DNA from: an uncultured Pelagibacteraceae bacterium
GTDB lineage: Bacteria > Pseudomonadota > Alphaproteobacteria > Pelagibacterales > Pelagibacteraceae
NCBI GenBank assembly: GCA_902632665.1
Contig: CACPDT010000006.1
Coordinates: forward strand, 1-36,754
Direction: 5' to 3'
DNA length: 36,754 nt
Part shown: positions 1-8,594 of the stretch, piece after piece
How the letters are laid out: every line of letters starts with the position of its first letter
Position numbering within the stretch: position 1 is the first letter of the stretch
Program-made: the position numbers and the translations under genes
Notes under the pieces: generated by a model
Databases searched by the model: none
What the model was told of the DNA's origin: nothing
Seen by the model: the letters and a program-made list of their open reading frames with translations, nothing else

Positions 1-326
1 CAACCTTCGATTAATTTATGAGGTTCAAATCTTAAAATATCTCTATCTTTGCAAGTACCTGGCTCAGATTCATCTCCGTTAATCACTAAGTAATGGGGTC
101 TTGAACCAACTTCCTTAGGCGCAAAGGACCATTTTAAACCTGTTGGAAAACCCGCACCACCTCTTCCCCTAAGTTGAGAGTCTTTAATTTCATTTATAAT
201 CCAGTCCCGGCCCTTGTCTGTTATTTCTTTAGTGTTTACCCAATCTCCTCTTTTTTGAGACGAATTTAGATCAGGTCCTAAATCGTTGTATAAATTTTGA
301 AAAATTCTGTCTTGATCCTTAAGCAT
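1..326 (-). CDS. nuoF: NADH-quinone oxidoreductase subunit F, N-terminal part (cut by window edge)
   Basis: The first 108 codons of NuoF, the FMN- and NADH-binding subunit of complex I, are present; the rest lies beyond base 1. My translation starts [17 protein letters not shown] at 326 and contains [19 protein letters not shown] and [17 protein letters not shown], the glycine-rich FMN/NADH-binding signature and the conserved [11 protein letters not shown] block of this family. The start lies inside the end of nuoE (8-base overlap), so the two are translationally coupled. It is the sixth gene of the run nuoA to nuoF. Identification is secure; the 4Fe-4S cysteines near the C-terminus cannot be seen here. 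Confidence 0.95.
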   Translation of the reverse strand, partial: MLKDQDRIFQNLYNDLGPDLNSSQKRGDWVNTKEITDKGRDWIINEIKDSQLRGRGGAGFPTGLKWSFAPKEVGSRPHYLVINGDESEPGTCKDRDILRFEPHKLIEG

Positions 327-927
327 TTTTTAAATCCATTAGTGTTTTTCTATTATTCTCTGGTTCATTATTTATTCTTCCTCTATAAGACCCAGGTGTT
401 GGTTTATCTCCGTTTAAAATTTTATCTAAAATCTTTAAAGTTTTTTCTTTATCAAGATCCTCATAGTAATCATCATTAATTTGCATCATCGGAGCATTGA
501 CACATGCACCCAAACACTCAACTTCCATCCATGAACAACTTTTATCATTTGAAAGCACAGACTCATCTTCTGAAATTTTTTCTTTGCATGCTTCAACTAA
601 TTTGTTTGCACCCCTTATCATACATGGAGTTGTAGTACACACTTGAACAAAATATTTACCTACAGGTGATAAATTATACATGCTATAGAAAGTAGCAACT
701 TCATATACTTTTATATATGGCATATCCAAAAATTTTGCGATGTATTTCATTGCAGCTAAAGGTATCCAGTTATCATTTTGTTTTTGAGCAATGTATAATA
801 ATGCCATCACAGCACTTTGTTGTTTCCCTTCTGGATATTTGGCAACAATACTTTTAGCTGCCTCTAATGATGAAGGGTTAAATTCAAAATTTTCAGGTTG
901 GTTTTTTGCTGGTCTTCTTAAACTCAT
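319..927 (-). CDS. nuoE: NADH-quinone oxidoreductase subunit E (24 kDa, 2Fe-2S)
   Basis: NuoE is a peripheral-arm subunit of complex I that carries the N1a [2Fe-2S] cluster and works with NuoF in the NADH dehydrogenase module. The 202-residue product has the thioredoxin-like ferredoxin fold signature with cluster ligands C97 and C102 (VQVCTTTPC) and C138 and C142 ([11 protein letters not shown]). The N-terminal part holds the usual helical domain with [12 protein letters not shown]. The ATG at 927 overlaps the nuoD stop by four bases. The tail after about residue 170 is polar and low complexity, a common variable end in alphaproteobacterial NuoE. Very confident. Confidence 0.97.
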   Translation of the reverse strand: MSLRRPAKNQPENFEFNPSSLEAAKSIVAKYPEGKQQSAVMALLYIAQKQNDNWIPLAAMKYIAKFLDMPYIKVYEVATFYSMYNLSPVGKYFVQVCTTTPCMIRGANKLVEACKEKISEDESVLSNDKSCSWMEVECLGACVNAPMMQINDDYYEDLDKEKTLKILDKILNGDKPTPGSYRGRINNEPENNRKTLMDLKNA

Positions 928-2099
928 CTATCGACCTCCCCAAAAACTATATCAAGTGAGCCAAGAACAGCGGGTACATCTGCTAACATGTGTCCTTTAA
1001 TTAAATAATCCATTGATTGTAAATGTGAAAATCCTGGCGCTCTAATCTTGCACTTGTAAGGTTTACTTGATCCATCTGAGATTAAATAAACACCAAATTC
1101 ACCTTTAGGTGCTTCAACAGCAGTATAAATTTCATCTTTGGGTACACGATATCCCTCAGTAAATAATTTAAAGTGATGTATCAATGCTTCCATGGATTGT
1201 TTTATTTCTGTTTTAGATGGTGGAGATATTTTATTGTCAAAAGTTTTGATTGGACCTTTTTCCATTTTCGATAAACATTGTTTTATAATTGATACACTTT
1301 CTTTCATTTCCTCAATTCTACATAAATATCGATCATAACAATCACCATTTTTACCTACTGGGATTTTAAATTCTAATTGATCATAACAATCGTAGGGCTG
1401 AGATTTTCTTAAATCCCATGGGACCCCTGATCCTCTAATCATTACGCCACTAAAAGAGTAATCTAACGCGTCATCTTTGGTTACCAAGCCAATATCGACA
1501 TTTCTTTGCTTAAATATTCTATTATCAGTTAAGAGGTTCTCGAGATCATTTATTATTTTTGGAAAAGTTTCACAAAATTTCGCTATATCGTTTTCTAATC
1601 CAGCTGGTAAATCTTGATGGACACCACCAGCTCTAAAATAATTTGCGTGCAATCTTGATCCAGATGCACGTTCGTAAAAAGTCATTAATGTCTCCCTCTC
1701 CTCAAATCCCCATAATGATGGTGTTAAAGCACCCACGTCCAGAGCTTGAGTAGTAACATTTAATATATGACTTAATATTCTTCCGATTTCACAAAACATT
1801 ACTCTTATGTATTGAGCTCTTATTGGAACATCAATATCTAGAATTTTTTCTATAGCTAAAGCAAAGGCATGTTCTTGGTTCATGGGAGCAACATAATCAA
1901 GTCGATCAAAATATGGAACTGCTTGCATATATGTTTTATTTTCAATTAATTTTTCTGTTCCTCGATGCAATAAACCAATATGTGGGTCTGCTTTTTCTAC
2001 AACCTCACCATCTAGCTCAAGAATTAGTCTTAACACACCATGAGCAGCTGGATGTTGTGGACCAAAATTCAAATTAAGATTTTTAATTTTTTTTGTCAT
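924..2099 (-). CDS. nuoD: NADH-quinone oxidoreductase subunit D (49 kDa)
   Basis: NuoD forms, with NuoB, the quinone-binding pocket of complex I at the base of the peripheral arm. The 391-residue length matches the unfused 49 kDa family. Visible signatures are [16 protein letters not shown] at the N-terminus (with the histidine that lines the quinone site), [27 protein letters not shown] and the C-terminal [10 protein letters not shown]. It overlaps nuoC by 17 bases upstream and nuoE by four bases downstream, consistent with a single transcript. NuoC and NuoD are separate here, unlike the fused NuoCD of enterobacteria. Very confident. Confidence 0.98.
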   Translation of the reverse strand: MTKKIKNLNLNFGPQHPAAHGVLRLILELDGEVVEKADPHIGLLHRGTEKLIENKTYMQAVPYFDRLDYVAPMNQEHAFALAIEKILDIDVPIRAQYIRVMFCEIGRILSHILNVTTQALDVGALTPSLWGFEERETLMTFYERASGSRLHANYFRAGGVHQDLPAGLENDIAKFCETFPKIINDLENLLTDNRIFKQRNVDIGLVTKDDALDYSFSGVMIRGSGVPWDLRKSQPYDCYDQLEFKIPVGKNGDCYDRYLCRIEEMKESVSIIKQCLSKMEKGPIKTFDNKISPPSKTEIKQSMEALIHHFKLFTEGYRVPKDEIYTAVEAPKGEFGVYLISDGSSKPYKCKIRAPGFSHLQSMDYLIKGHMLADVPAVLGSLDIVFGEVDR

Positions 2100-2688
2100 T
2101 AGTTTCTGATACTTCTTTTATGTATTTTGTTCCCTCCCAAGGACTTTCATAATCAAAATTTCTGTAATTTTGCTCTAATTTAACAGGCTCTTTGATAACT
2201 TTTTTTTTCTCCTCACTATATCTGACTTCCGAATTACCAGTTAATGGGAAGTCTTTTCTTAATGGGTGACCTTCAAAACCATAATCAGTTAATATTCTTC
2301 TTAAATCAGGATGGTCTTTAAAATTTACCCCATACATATCAAAAACTTCTCTTTCCATCCAGTTAGCTGATGGAAACACGGATGTTAGAGAAGAGATTAG
2401 TTCATTTTCATTAATAAAATAACTCAAAATAATTCTATGATTAAACTCATGACTTAAAAATAAATACACTATTTTAAATCTTTGTATTTCCTCAGGATAA
2501 TCTACAACTGTAATATCAATAAGCTGTCTAAATTTAGTATCTTTGTTTGTTTTTATAAATAAGACAACGTCAATTAAATCCTCTTTATCTATTTCAACAT
2601 AAATTTGATTATGTTTAATTGAAGTTTTGTTAATTTTTGTAGTAAGTTCTGAGTTTATCTTTTTCTCTAAATCAATTAAATTATTCAT
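2083..2688 (-). CDS. nuoC: NADH-quinone oxidoreductase subunit C (30 kDa)
   Basis: NuoC is a cofactor-free peripheral-arm subunit of complex I that docks onto NuoD. The 201-residue product carries the 30 kDa subunit signature near residues 112-150: [20 protein letters not shown] followed by [12 protein letters not shown]. The N-terminal 100 residues are more variable and lysine-rich. Spacing is tight: nuoB stops one base upstream of the region and nuoD begins 17 bases before the nuoC stop. Very confident. Confidence 0.97.
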   Translation of the reverse strand: MNNLIDLEKKINSELTTKINKTSIKHNQIYVEIDKEDLIDVVLFIKTNKDTKFRQLIDITVVDYPEEIQRFKIVYLFLSHEFNHRIILSYFINENELISSLTSVFPSANWMEREVFDMYGVNFKDHPDLRRILTDYGFEGHPLRKDFPLTGNSEVRYSEEKKKVIKEPVKLEQNYRNFDYESPWEGTKYIKEVSETNDKKN

Positions 2689-2689
2689 A

Positions 2690-3205
2690 TTACCTGTTAA
2701 AAGATCCCTTATTTCTAATTTTTTTTTGTAATTGCATTATTCCATACAACAATGCCTCAGCTGAAGGTGGACAACCTGGCACATAAATATCAACAGGTAC
2801 TATACGATCACAACCTCTTACAACAGAATATGAATAGTGATAATAACCTCCTCCATTAGCGCAGCTTCCCATTGATATGACATATCTTGGTTCTGGCATT
2901 TGGTCATAAACTTTTCTTAATGCTGGTGCCATCTTATTTGTTAAAGTGCCCGCAACAATCATTACATCAGATTGTCTAGGTGAACCTCTCGGAGCAGCAC
3001 CAAACCTCTCAAGATCATATCTTGGCATAGCTGTTTGCATCATTTCGACAGCACAGCAAGCAAGACCAAATGTCATCCAATGCAAAGATCCAGATCTGGA
3101 CCAATTTACTAGATTTTCTAATGATGTTGTTATAAATCCATTCTTGCCAAAATCTTCTGCAAGTTGTTTAAATTCATCAGGTACTTGATCTAAATTATTG
3201 TTCAT
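2690..3205 (-). CDS. nuoB: NADH-quinone oxidoreductase subunit B (PSST, N2 cluster)
   Basis: NuoB carries the terminal [4Fe-4S] cluster N2 that hands electrons to quinone. The 171-residue product shows all four ligands: C50 and C51 ([10 protein letters not shown]), C115 ([10 protein letters not shown]) and C145 ([11 protein letters not shown]). [20 protein letters not shown] is the conserved loop facing the quinone site. It starts at an ATG 11 bases after nuoA and stops just before nuoC. Very confident. Confidence 0.98.
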   Translation of the reverse strand: MNNNLDQVPDEFKQLAEDFGKNGFITTSLENLVNWSRSGSLHWMTFGLACCAVEMMQTAMPRYDLERFGAAPRGSPRQSDVMIVAGTLTNKMAPALRKVYDQMPEPRYVISMGSCANGGGYYHYSYSVVRGCDRIVPVDIYVPGCPPSAEALLYGIMQLQKKIRNKGSFNR

Positions 3206-3216
3206 TTAAAAAATTT

Positions 3217-3585
3217 TTATTCCCAGTCTAATGCACCTTTTTTCCATTCATAAATAAATCCAATTGTAAGTATGAATAAAAAAATCATCATTGACGTAAA
3301 CCCTAAGATACCAATATTTCCCAAAGAAATTGCCCATGGAAATAGAAATGCAATTTCAAGATCAAAAATAATAAATAAAATTGCAACTAAATAAAATCTC
3401 ACGTCAAATTCCATTCTTGAGTCTTGAAATGGTTCAAATCCACATTCATAAGCTGACAACTTTTCTGGATCTGGGTTTTTTGGTGATAAGATAAAATTTA
3501 ACACTATAAAGGCACAACTGAGTCCTAAGGCTATAATTAGGAACAAAATTATAGGTAAATAATCATTTAGAATTTCCGCATTCAT
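3217..3585 (-). CDS. nuoA: NADH-quinone oxidoreductase subunit A (ND3)
   Basis: NuoA is a small membrane subunit of complex I that bridges the peripheral and membrane arms. Three hydrophobic segments are visible, with the conserved loop [12 protein letters not shown] between the first and second; its cysteine sits in the ND3 loop known to move during catalysis. The acidic motif [11 protein letters not shown] lies in the second segment. I prefer the ATG at 3585 ([10 protein letters not shown], 122 residues) because family members start close to the first membrane segment. A GTG at 3603 in the same frame would add six residues and cannot be excluded. It is the first gene of the nuo run. Confidence 0.95.
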   Translation of the reverse strand: MNAEILNDYLPIILFLIIALGLSCAFIVLNFILSPKNPDPEKLSAYECGFEPFQDSRMEFDVRFYLVAILFIIFDLEIAFLFPWAISLGNIGILGFTSMMIFLFILTIGFIYEWKKGALDWE

Positions 3586-3647
3586 TGGTGGGATATATAT
3601 CACCTTTTTTAATTAGATGAAGTGATGTTAGGTCACATTTTATATAA

Positions 3648-3707
3648 AAAAAAAATCAACAAAATCAGTTATTTACACCAACCCCTTAAAAAAAATCAAC
3701 AAAATCA
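3648..3707. repeat. 20-bp direct repeat, two copies 40 bp apart, upstream of nuoA
   Basis: The 20-base string aaaaaaaatcaacaaaatca occurs at 3648-3667 and again at 3688-3707. Read on the minus strand (nuoA direction) each copy gives TTGATTTTTTTT, and TATAAAAT follows the copy nearer nuoA, so the copies might supply -35-like elements for nuoA. The rest of the 3604-3742 gap shows no gene. Confidence 0.6.
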
Positions 3708-3742
3708 ATTGTTTGGCATTTAATACTCAGAATCATTGAAAG

Positions 3743-3819
3743 TGGCGGGAGTGAAGGGACTCGAACCCTCGACCTATCGCGTGACAGGCGATCGCTCTAA
3801 CCAACTGAGCTACACCCCC
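3743..3819 (-). tRNA. tRNA-Asp (anticodon GUC)
   Basis: The 77-base minus-strand sequence starts GGGGGTGTAGCTCAGTTGG and ends with an encoded CCA. The acceptor stem is 7 bp (GGGGGTG with CACTCCC, one G-U pair). The anticodon arm has CCTGTCACG with anticodon GTC, and the T arm has GGGTTCGAGTCCC. It follows tRNA-Val by 18 bases, so both are probably cut from one transcript. Confidence 0.96.
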
Positions 3820-3837
3820 ACTTATTACCTTTTTGCG

Positions 3838-3913
3838 TGGTGGGCAGTAAAGGACTCGAACCTTTGACCCCCTCGGTGTAAACGAGATGCTCTACCAACT
3901 GAGCTAACCGCCC
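3838..3913 (-). tRNA. tRNA-Val (anticodon UAC)
   Basis: The 76-base minus-strand tRNA starts GGGCGGTTAGCTCAGTTGG and ends with encoded CCA. The acceptor stem GGGCGGT pairs with ACTGCCC. The anticodon stem-loop CTCGTTTACACCGAG shows anticodon TAC in a loop TTTACAC. The T arm has AGGTTCGAGTCCT. A good promoter lies just upstream at 3934-3961. Confidence 0.96.
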
Positions 3914-3933
3914 TTAAACAAAAAGTACATTGT

Positions 3934-3961
3934 TTTATATCTTTAAAAGCACCTTCGTCAA
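3934..3961 (-). promoter_or_regulatory. Sigma70-type promoter for tRNA-Val/tRNA-Asp
   Basis: On the minus strand TTGACG (3961-3956) and TATAAA (3939-3934) are separated by 16 bases. The -10 box ends about 20 bases before the first base of tRNA-Val. The -35 match is 5 of 6 and the position fits stable-RNA transcription. Confidence 0.7.
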
Positions 3962-4020
3962 GGTCTATTAATACTAAATAACGTCAAGATTTATTGATTG
4001 TTTTAATTTTAGGGATTCTT

Positions 4021-4140
4021 TTAAAATCCACCTCTCCAATTATTTTTGGAGTTAAAATTATCTTTCTCTTTTTTCGATGTTGGTCTTGTGAGATAATAGG
4101 TAACAAAAACTACTAATAATAAAATTATGTATAGTTCCAT
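4021..4140 (-). CDS. 39-residue single-membrane-span microprotein, copy 1 (downstream of lon)
   Basis: A short gene of 39 codons begins 12 bases after the lon stop. The product has a hydrophobic segment at residues 3-18 (LYIILLLVVFVTYYLT) followed by RPTSKKEKDNFNSKNNW and a short glycine-rich end. No ribosome binding site is obvious. I do not recognise a named family, but it aligns closely with the 39-residue product at 24058-24177: both have RP at 19-20, KKE at 23-25, an aromatic at 29, N30, K32, and W at 34 or 35. That shared pattern between two separate loci argues that both are real genes. Predicted topology is a short N-terminal membrane anchor with a basic cytoplasmic tail. Function unknown. 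Confidence 0.65.
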   Translation of the reverse strand: MELYIILLLVVFVTYYLTRPTSKKEKDNFNSKNNWRGGF

Positions 4141-4152
4141 AAATAAATTTTT

Positions 4153-6531
4153 TTATTGTATACTTGCTTGAGACTTGTCGTCTTTTTTTGAAATATCAAC
4201 TTCAACCCACTCCGTTTTTTTGAGCTCCTTAGTTAAAGCAATTTTTAAAACTTCATCAGCATATTCAACAGGAATTATTTTGATTTCATCAATTATTTTT
4301 TTTGGCATATCGACTAAATCTTTTTCATTTTCTTTTGGAATTAAAACTTCTTTAATTCCTGCTCTATGTGCTGCAATGAGCTTTTCTTTCAAGCCACCTA
4401 TAGGCAATACTTGTCCCGTTAAAGTAACCTCACCTGTCATTGCAACATCTCTTTTAACTGGAATGTTTGTAATAGAAGATACTATAGAAGTAACCATCCC
4501 AATTCCTGCAGAAGGACCATCTTTTGGTGTAGCTCCCTCAGGAACATGAATATGAAAGTCTTTTTTCTCAAACAATGGAGGTATTATTCCATACTCTAAA
4601 CATTTGGATCTAACAAAAGATTTTGCTGCTTTAACCGACTCTTGCATTACATCTCCAAGCTTACCTGTTATTTGCATCCTACCCTTACCTGGCATTGTAG
4701 CAGTCTCAATTTTTAAGATTTCACCACCATATTCAGTCCATGCTAATCCAGTGACTATTCCAACTCTATTTTCAGTTTCTAATTCACCTGACTTGAATTT
4801 TGGTACACCCAAAAAATCTGATAAGTTTTCTTTACTTATTTTTACCTCTTTTTCTTCTCCAGCAACAACTTTTTTAACTACTTTTCTAGCAACTTTAGAA
4901 ATTTCTCTTTCTAAATTTCTAACACCAGACTCTTTGGTGTAACTTCTAATAATTTCCTGGATAATGTCATTTTGTAAATTCATCTCATTTTCTTTAACAC
5001 CATTATCTTTAATTTGTTTTGGTAATAAATATTTGTTTGCAATATTTATTTTTTCATCCTCTGTATAACCTGCAAGTCTAATAACTTCCATTCTATCTAA
5101 TAGAGGTGGAAGTATATTTAAAGTGTTAGCTGTAGTTACAAACATAACATCAGATAAATCGTAATCAACTTCAAGGTAATGATCATTAAAAGTTGTGTTT
5201 TGCTCAGGATCTAATGCTTCAAGTAATGCTGAAGATGGGTCACCTCGATAGTCATTACCAATCTTATCAATCTCGTCCAAGAGAATTAATGGATTTTTTG
5301 TACCAGCCTTTTTCATCATTTGGATTATTTTGCCGGGTAGAGATCCTATGTATGTTCTTCTGTGTCCTCTTATTTCTGCTTCATCTCTCATACCACCAAC
5401 TGACATTCTTACAAATTCTCTATTTGTAGCTTTTGCTATTGATTTTCCCAAAGATGTTTTGCCAACACCAGGAGGACCAACTAAACATAAAATAGGTCCT
5501 TTTATTTTTTCCATTCTTTTTTGAACAGCTAAAAACTCAATAATTCTTTCTTTTACCTTTTCTAAACCAAAGTGATCTTTGTCTAAAATTTCAAGGGCTT
5601 TTTTAAGATCTATATCTACGGTACTTTTTTTATGCCATGGAAGTTCTGTCATCCAGTCTAAATAATTTCTAACGACCGTTGCCTCAGCCGACATTGGACT
5701 CATATTTTTTAATTTTTTTAGTTCCTGCAAACATTTTTTTTCAACATCTTTAGGCATTCTCGCCTTAATAATTGCTTTGTTAAGACTAGTATTTTCATCC
5801 TTGCCATCTTCAATTTCACCTAATTCTTTTTGTATAGCTTTTAGTTGCTCATTTAGATAATATTCTCTTTGAGTTTTTTCCATTTGTGTTTTTACTCTGC
5901 CCCGAATTCTTTTTTCAACACCGATTATACTTGTCTCATTCTCCATTATCTTGATGATTGCATTTAATCTTTTTTTAACATCTATTGTCTCAAAAATTTG
6001 CTGCTTTTCTGAAATAGTTGCAGTTATATGAGATGCAATGTTATCAGCAATTTGTGAAGGATCCTTTAATTGCTTAACAGAATTGATTGTTTCATTAGAA
6101 ATTTTTTTATTAATCGATGTTAATTTTTCTAATCTTCTTAGAGCTGTTGCTGCAAGAGGATATAAATCCTCATCTTTATTTAAAATATCATTATAATGAG
6201 TAAATTCACAAGTAATGAATTTTTCGTTATCTTTAAAATCTAAAATTTTTACTCTTTTTATTCCTTCTACTAAAACTTTGACTGTTCCATCTGGTAATTT
6301 TAAAAGCTGAAGAATACTACCTTCACAACCATACATAAAAATATCAGTCTTTTTTGGATCATCTATTTCTGAATTTTTTTGAGTTACTAGTATAATTTTT
6401 TTATCTTTTTTCATTACCTCATTAAGAGCAGAGATAGATTTATCTCTCCCAACGAAGAGAGGGATCACCATACTTGGAAATACCACTATGTCTCTTAATG
6501 GTAATAAAGGTGCTGAATTTTTAACATCCAT
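4153..6531 (-). CDS. lon: ATP-dependent protease Lon
   Basis: Lon is a cytoplasmic AAA+ serine protease that degrades misfolded and regulatory proteins. The 792-residue product has the full LonA layout: N-terminal substrate domain starting PLLPLRDIVVFPSMV (about 1-200), coiled-coil to 250, AAA+ module with Walker A GPPGVGKTS (352-360) and Walker B LILLDEID (415-422), and a C-terminal protease domain. The catalytic Ser-Lys pair is S674 (PKDGPSAGIGM) and K717 (GGLKEKLIAAHRAG). It follows clpX by 61 bases in the run tig-clpP-clpX-lon, a classic bacterial order. The start codon lies inside a perfect inverted repeat (6526-6547), and no Shine-Dalgarno sequence is seen. Confidence 0.98.
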   Translation of the reverse strand: MDVKNSAPLLPLRDIVVFPSMVIPLFVGRDKSISALNEVMKKDKKIILVTQKNSEIDDPKKTDIFMYGCEGSILQLLKLPDGTVKVLVEGIKRVKILDFKDNEKFITCEFTHYNDILNKDEDLYPLAATALRRLEKLTSINKKISNETINSVKQLKDPSQIADNIASHITATISEKQQIFETIDVKKRLNAIIKIMENETSIIGVEKRIRGRVKTQMEKTQREYYLNEQLKAIQKELGEIEDGKDENTSLNKAIIKARMPKDVEKKCLQELKKLKNMSPMSAEATVVRNYLDWMTELPWHKKSTVDIDLKKALEILDKDHFGLEKVKERIIEFLAVQKRMEKIKGPILCLVGPPGVGKTSLGKSIAKATNREFVRMSVGGMRDEAEIRGHRRTYIGSLPGKIIQMMKKAGTKNPLILLDEIDKIGNDYRGDPSSALLEALDPEQNTTFNDHYLEVDYDLSDVMFVTTANTLNILPPLLDRMEVIRLAGYTEDEKINIANKYLLPKQIKDNGVKENEMNLQNDIIQEIIRSYTKESGVRNLEREISKVARKVVKKVVAGEEKEVKISKENLSDFLGVPKFKSGELETENRVGIVTGLAWTEYGGEILKIETATMPGKGRMQITGKLGDVMQESVKAAKSFVRSKCLEYGIIPPLFEKKDFHIHVPEGATPKDGPSAGIGMVTSIVSSITNIPVKRDVAMTGEVTLTGQVLPIGGLKEKLIAAHRAGIKEVLIPKENEKDLVDMPKKIIDEIKIIPVEYADEVLKIALTKELKKTEWVEVDISKKDDKSQASIQ

Positions 6532-6547
6532 ATACTTAAATATGGAT
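6526..6547 (-). repeat. 8-bp perfect inverted repeat enclosing the lon start codon
   Basis: The plus strand reads atccatat-acttaa-atatggat. In lon mRNA the downstream arm contains the AUG at 6531-6529, so the start codon would be paired in an 8-bp stem with a 6-base loop. The stem is weak, with two G-C pairs. Confidence 0.55.
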
Positions 6548-6592
6548 ATTATTAATTATATTGCAATACCTTTTTCTTAATTATTAAGGATA

Positions 6593-7861
6593 TTACGCCG
6601 CTGAGGTCTTGCTAGACTTAGATTTATCGTCAGTTTCTGAATGAACTATTATTGGTTGAGATTGTCCTTTTACAGACGCCGCATCAACAATGACTTCTTT
6701 AATATTTTCTTGACTCGGTAAATCATACATCGTCTTAAGTAAAATATTCTCCAAAATAGATCTCAAACCTCTTGCTCCTGTTTTTTTTCTAATTGCTTTT
6801 AGGGCAATTTCTTTTAACGCACTTTCTTTAAAACTTAATTTAGCACCATCGAGTTTAAATAATTCTTGATATTGTTTTGTAAGAGAATTTTTTGGTTCTT
6901 CTAATATCTTTATTAAAGATTTTTCATCTAAATCATCTAAAGTAGCGATCATTGGTAGTCGACCAATGAATTCTGGAATGAGACCATATCTTAATAGGTC
7001 TTCTGGTTCTAATCCTTTCATCCATTCACCAGTCTTTTTATCTTGTGTGTTTTTTACATCAGCACCAAATCCTATTGAAGTTCCTTTATCTCTTTGTGAT
7101 ATAATTTTATCTAAACCTGCAAAAGCTCCACCACAAATAAATAAAATATTTGTAGTATCAACTTGTAAAAATTCCTGTTGCGGATGTTTTCTTCCACCTT
7201 GGGGAGGAACACTTGCAATCGTTCCTTCCATAATTTTTAATAGTGCTTGTTGCACACCTTCACCCGAAACATCTCTCGTTATAGATGGGTTTTCAGATTT
7301 TCTACTAATTTTATCAACTTCATCTATGTAAACAATTCCACGTTGTGCCTTCTCAACATTGTAATCAGCAGCTTGTAATAATTTTAAAATAATATTTTCA
7401 ACATCCTCACCTACATATCCTGCTTCAGTTAGAGTTGTTGCATCAGCCATTGTAAATGGAACATCTAAAATTCTAGCGAGTGTTTGTGCTAACAAAGTTT
7501 TTCCACAGCCAGTTGGACCAACTAATAAAATATTTGATTTAGCAAGTTCTACGTTTTTACTTGTTTTATTTTCATAATTTAATCTTTTGTAATGATTATG
7601 AACCGCTACAGATAAAACTTTTTTTGCGTGTGATTGGCCAATTACATAATCATCTAAAACTGAGCAAATTTCTTTTGGTGAAGGTAGACCATCTTGGTGT
7701 TTTACAAAAGTATCTTTACTCTCTTCTTTGATGATGTCCATACAAAGCTCAACACACTCATCACAAATAAAAACAGTTGGGCCTGCAATAAGTTTTCTAA
7801 CTTCGTGTTGGCTCTTTCCACAGAAAGAACAATATAAAATATTTTTGTTATTTGTGTTCAT
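6593..7861 (-). CDS. clpX: ATP-dependent Clp protease ATP-binding subunit ClpX
   Basis: ClpX is the AAA+ unfoldase that feeds tagged proteins to ClpP. The 422-residue product has the N-terminal C4 zinc-binding domain (C11, C14, C33, C36), Walker A GPTGCGKT (115-122), pore loop GYVG (148-151) and Walker B IVYIDEVD (176-183). [13 protein letters not shown] and the sensor-2 region ARGLRSILE are present in the C-terminal half. It lies 88 bases after clpP and 61 bases before lon, all on the same strand. The acidic, serine-rich C-terminal 20 residues are variable in this family. Very confident. Confidence 0.98.
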   Translation of the reverse strand: MNTNNKNILYCSFCGKSQHEVRKLIAGPTVFICDECVELCMDIIKEESKDTFVKHQDGLPSPKEICSVLDDYVIGQSHAKKVLSVAVHNHYKRLNYENKTSKNVELAKSNILLVGPTGCGKTLLAQTLARILDVPFTMADATTLTEAGYVGEDVENIILKLLQAADYNVEKAQRGIVYIDEVDKISRKSENPSITRDVSGEGVQQALLKIMEGTIASVPPQGGRKHPQQEFLQVDTTNILFICGGAFAGLDKIISQRDKGTSIGFGADVKNTQDKKTGEWMKGLEPEDLLRYGLIPEFIGRLPMIATLDDLDEKSLIKILEEPKNSLTKQYQELFKLDGAKLSFKESALKEIALKAIRKKTGARGLRSILENILLKTMYDLPSQENIKEVIVDAASVKGQSQPIIVHSETDDKSKSSKTSAA

Positions 7862-7950
7862 AATTTCTATAACGAATCAATCTAATTACTTTATTATAAG
7901 AGACTTATATTAATCAAGTTTCTAATAAATAGATGTCAATATCTTGTGTA

Positions 7951-8562
7951 TTAAGATCTTTTTTCTACTACTTCATCTATAAGACCAAATGACTTAGCAG
8001 CGTCAGCTGTCATGAAGTTATCTCTTTCTAAAGCAGATTTTATTTCATCTACTGATTTGCCTGTGTGTTTAGAATAAATTTCATTCAATCTTTTTTTTAA
8101 AGATAAAACTTCATTAGCATGTATCTCAATATCAGTAGCTTGTCCTTGAAAACCTGCAGATGGTTGATGAACCATTATTCTAGAATTTGGCAATGAAAAT
8201 CTTTTACCTTTTTTTCCAGCTGAAAGTAAAAATGATCCCATCGACGCTGCTTGACCAATACATAATGTCGAAATATCAGGCTTAACATATTGCATAGTGT
8301 CATAAATACCAAGACCAGCAGTTACTAACCCTCCTGGACTATTAATATATAAATAAATTTCTTTTTTTGGATCTTCTGCCTCCAAAAATAAAAGTTGAGC
8401 AGTAACTAGAGAAGCAACATTATCGTTAATTTGTCCTGTTAAAAAAATTATTCTTTCCTTTAATAATCTTGAGTAAATATCATATGCTCTTTCCCCCTTA
8501 CTTGATTGTTCAACAACCATAGGTACTAATGTGCTCATATGTTCTGATATTTTATTTGTCAT
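7951..8562 (-). CDS. clpP: ATP-dependent Clp protease proteolytic subunit ClpP
   Basis: ClpP is the 14-subunit serine peptidase barrel used by ClpX. The 203-residue product has the catalytic triad S107 (GQAASMGSF), H132 (MVHQPSAG) and D181 ([11 protein letters not shown]), spaced exactly as in the family. [12 protein letters not shown] lines the substrate groove. The N-terminus ([20 protein letters not shown]) contains the usual propeptide boundary. It follows tig by 32 bases and precedes clpX. Very confident. Confidence 0.98.
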   Translation of the reverse strand: MTNKISEHMSTLVPMVVEQSSKGERAYDIYSRLLKERIIFLTGQINDNVASLVTAQLLFLEAEDPKKEIYLYINSPGGLVTAGLGIYDTMQYVKPDISTLCIGQAASMGSFLLSAGKKGKRFSLPNSRIMVHQPSAGFQGQATDIEIHANEVLSLKKRLNEIYSKHTGKSVDEIKSALERDNFMTADAAKSFGLIDEVVEKRS

Positions 8563-8594
8563 AAGTTGATTCGGTTTACTTATACAACTTGAGA

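Noticed and set aside
4175..4942. Long open frames on the plus strand opposite lon
   Set aside because: They mirror the lon coding region; composition is Ser/Phe-rich as expected from antisense of Lys/Glu codons.
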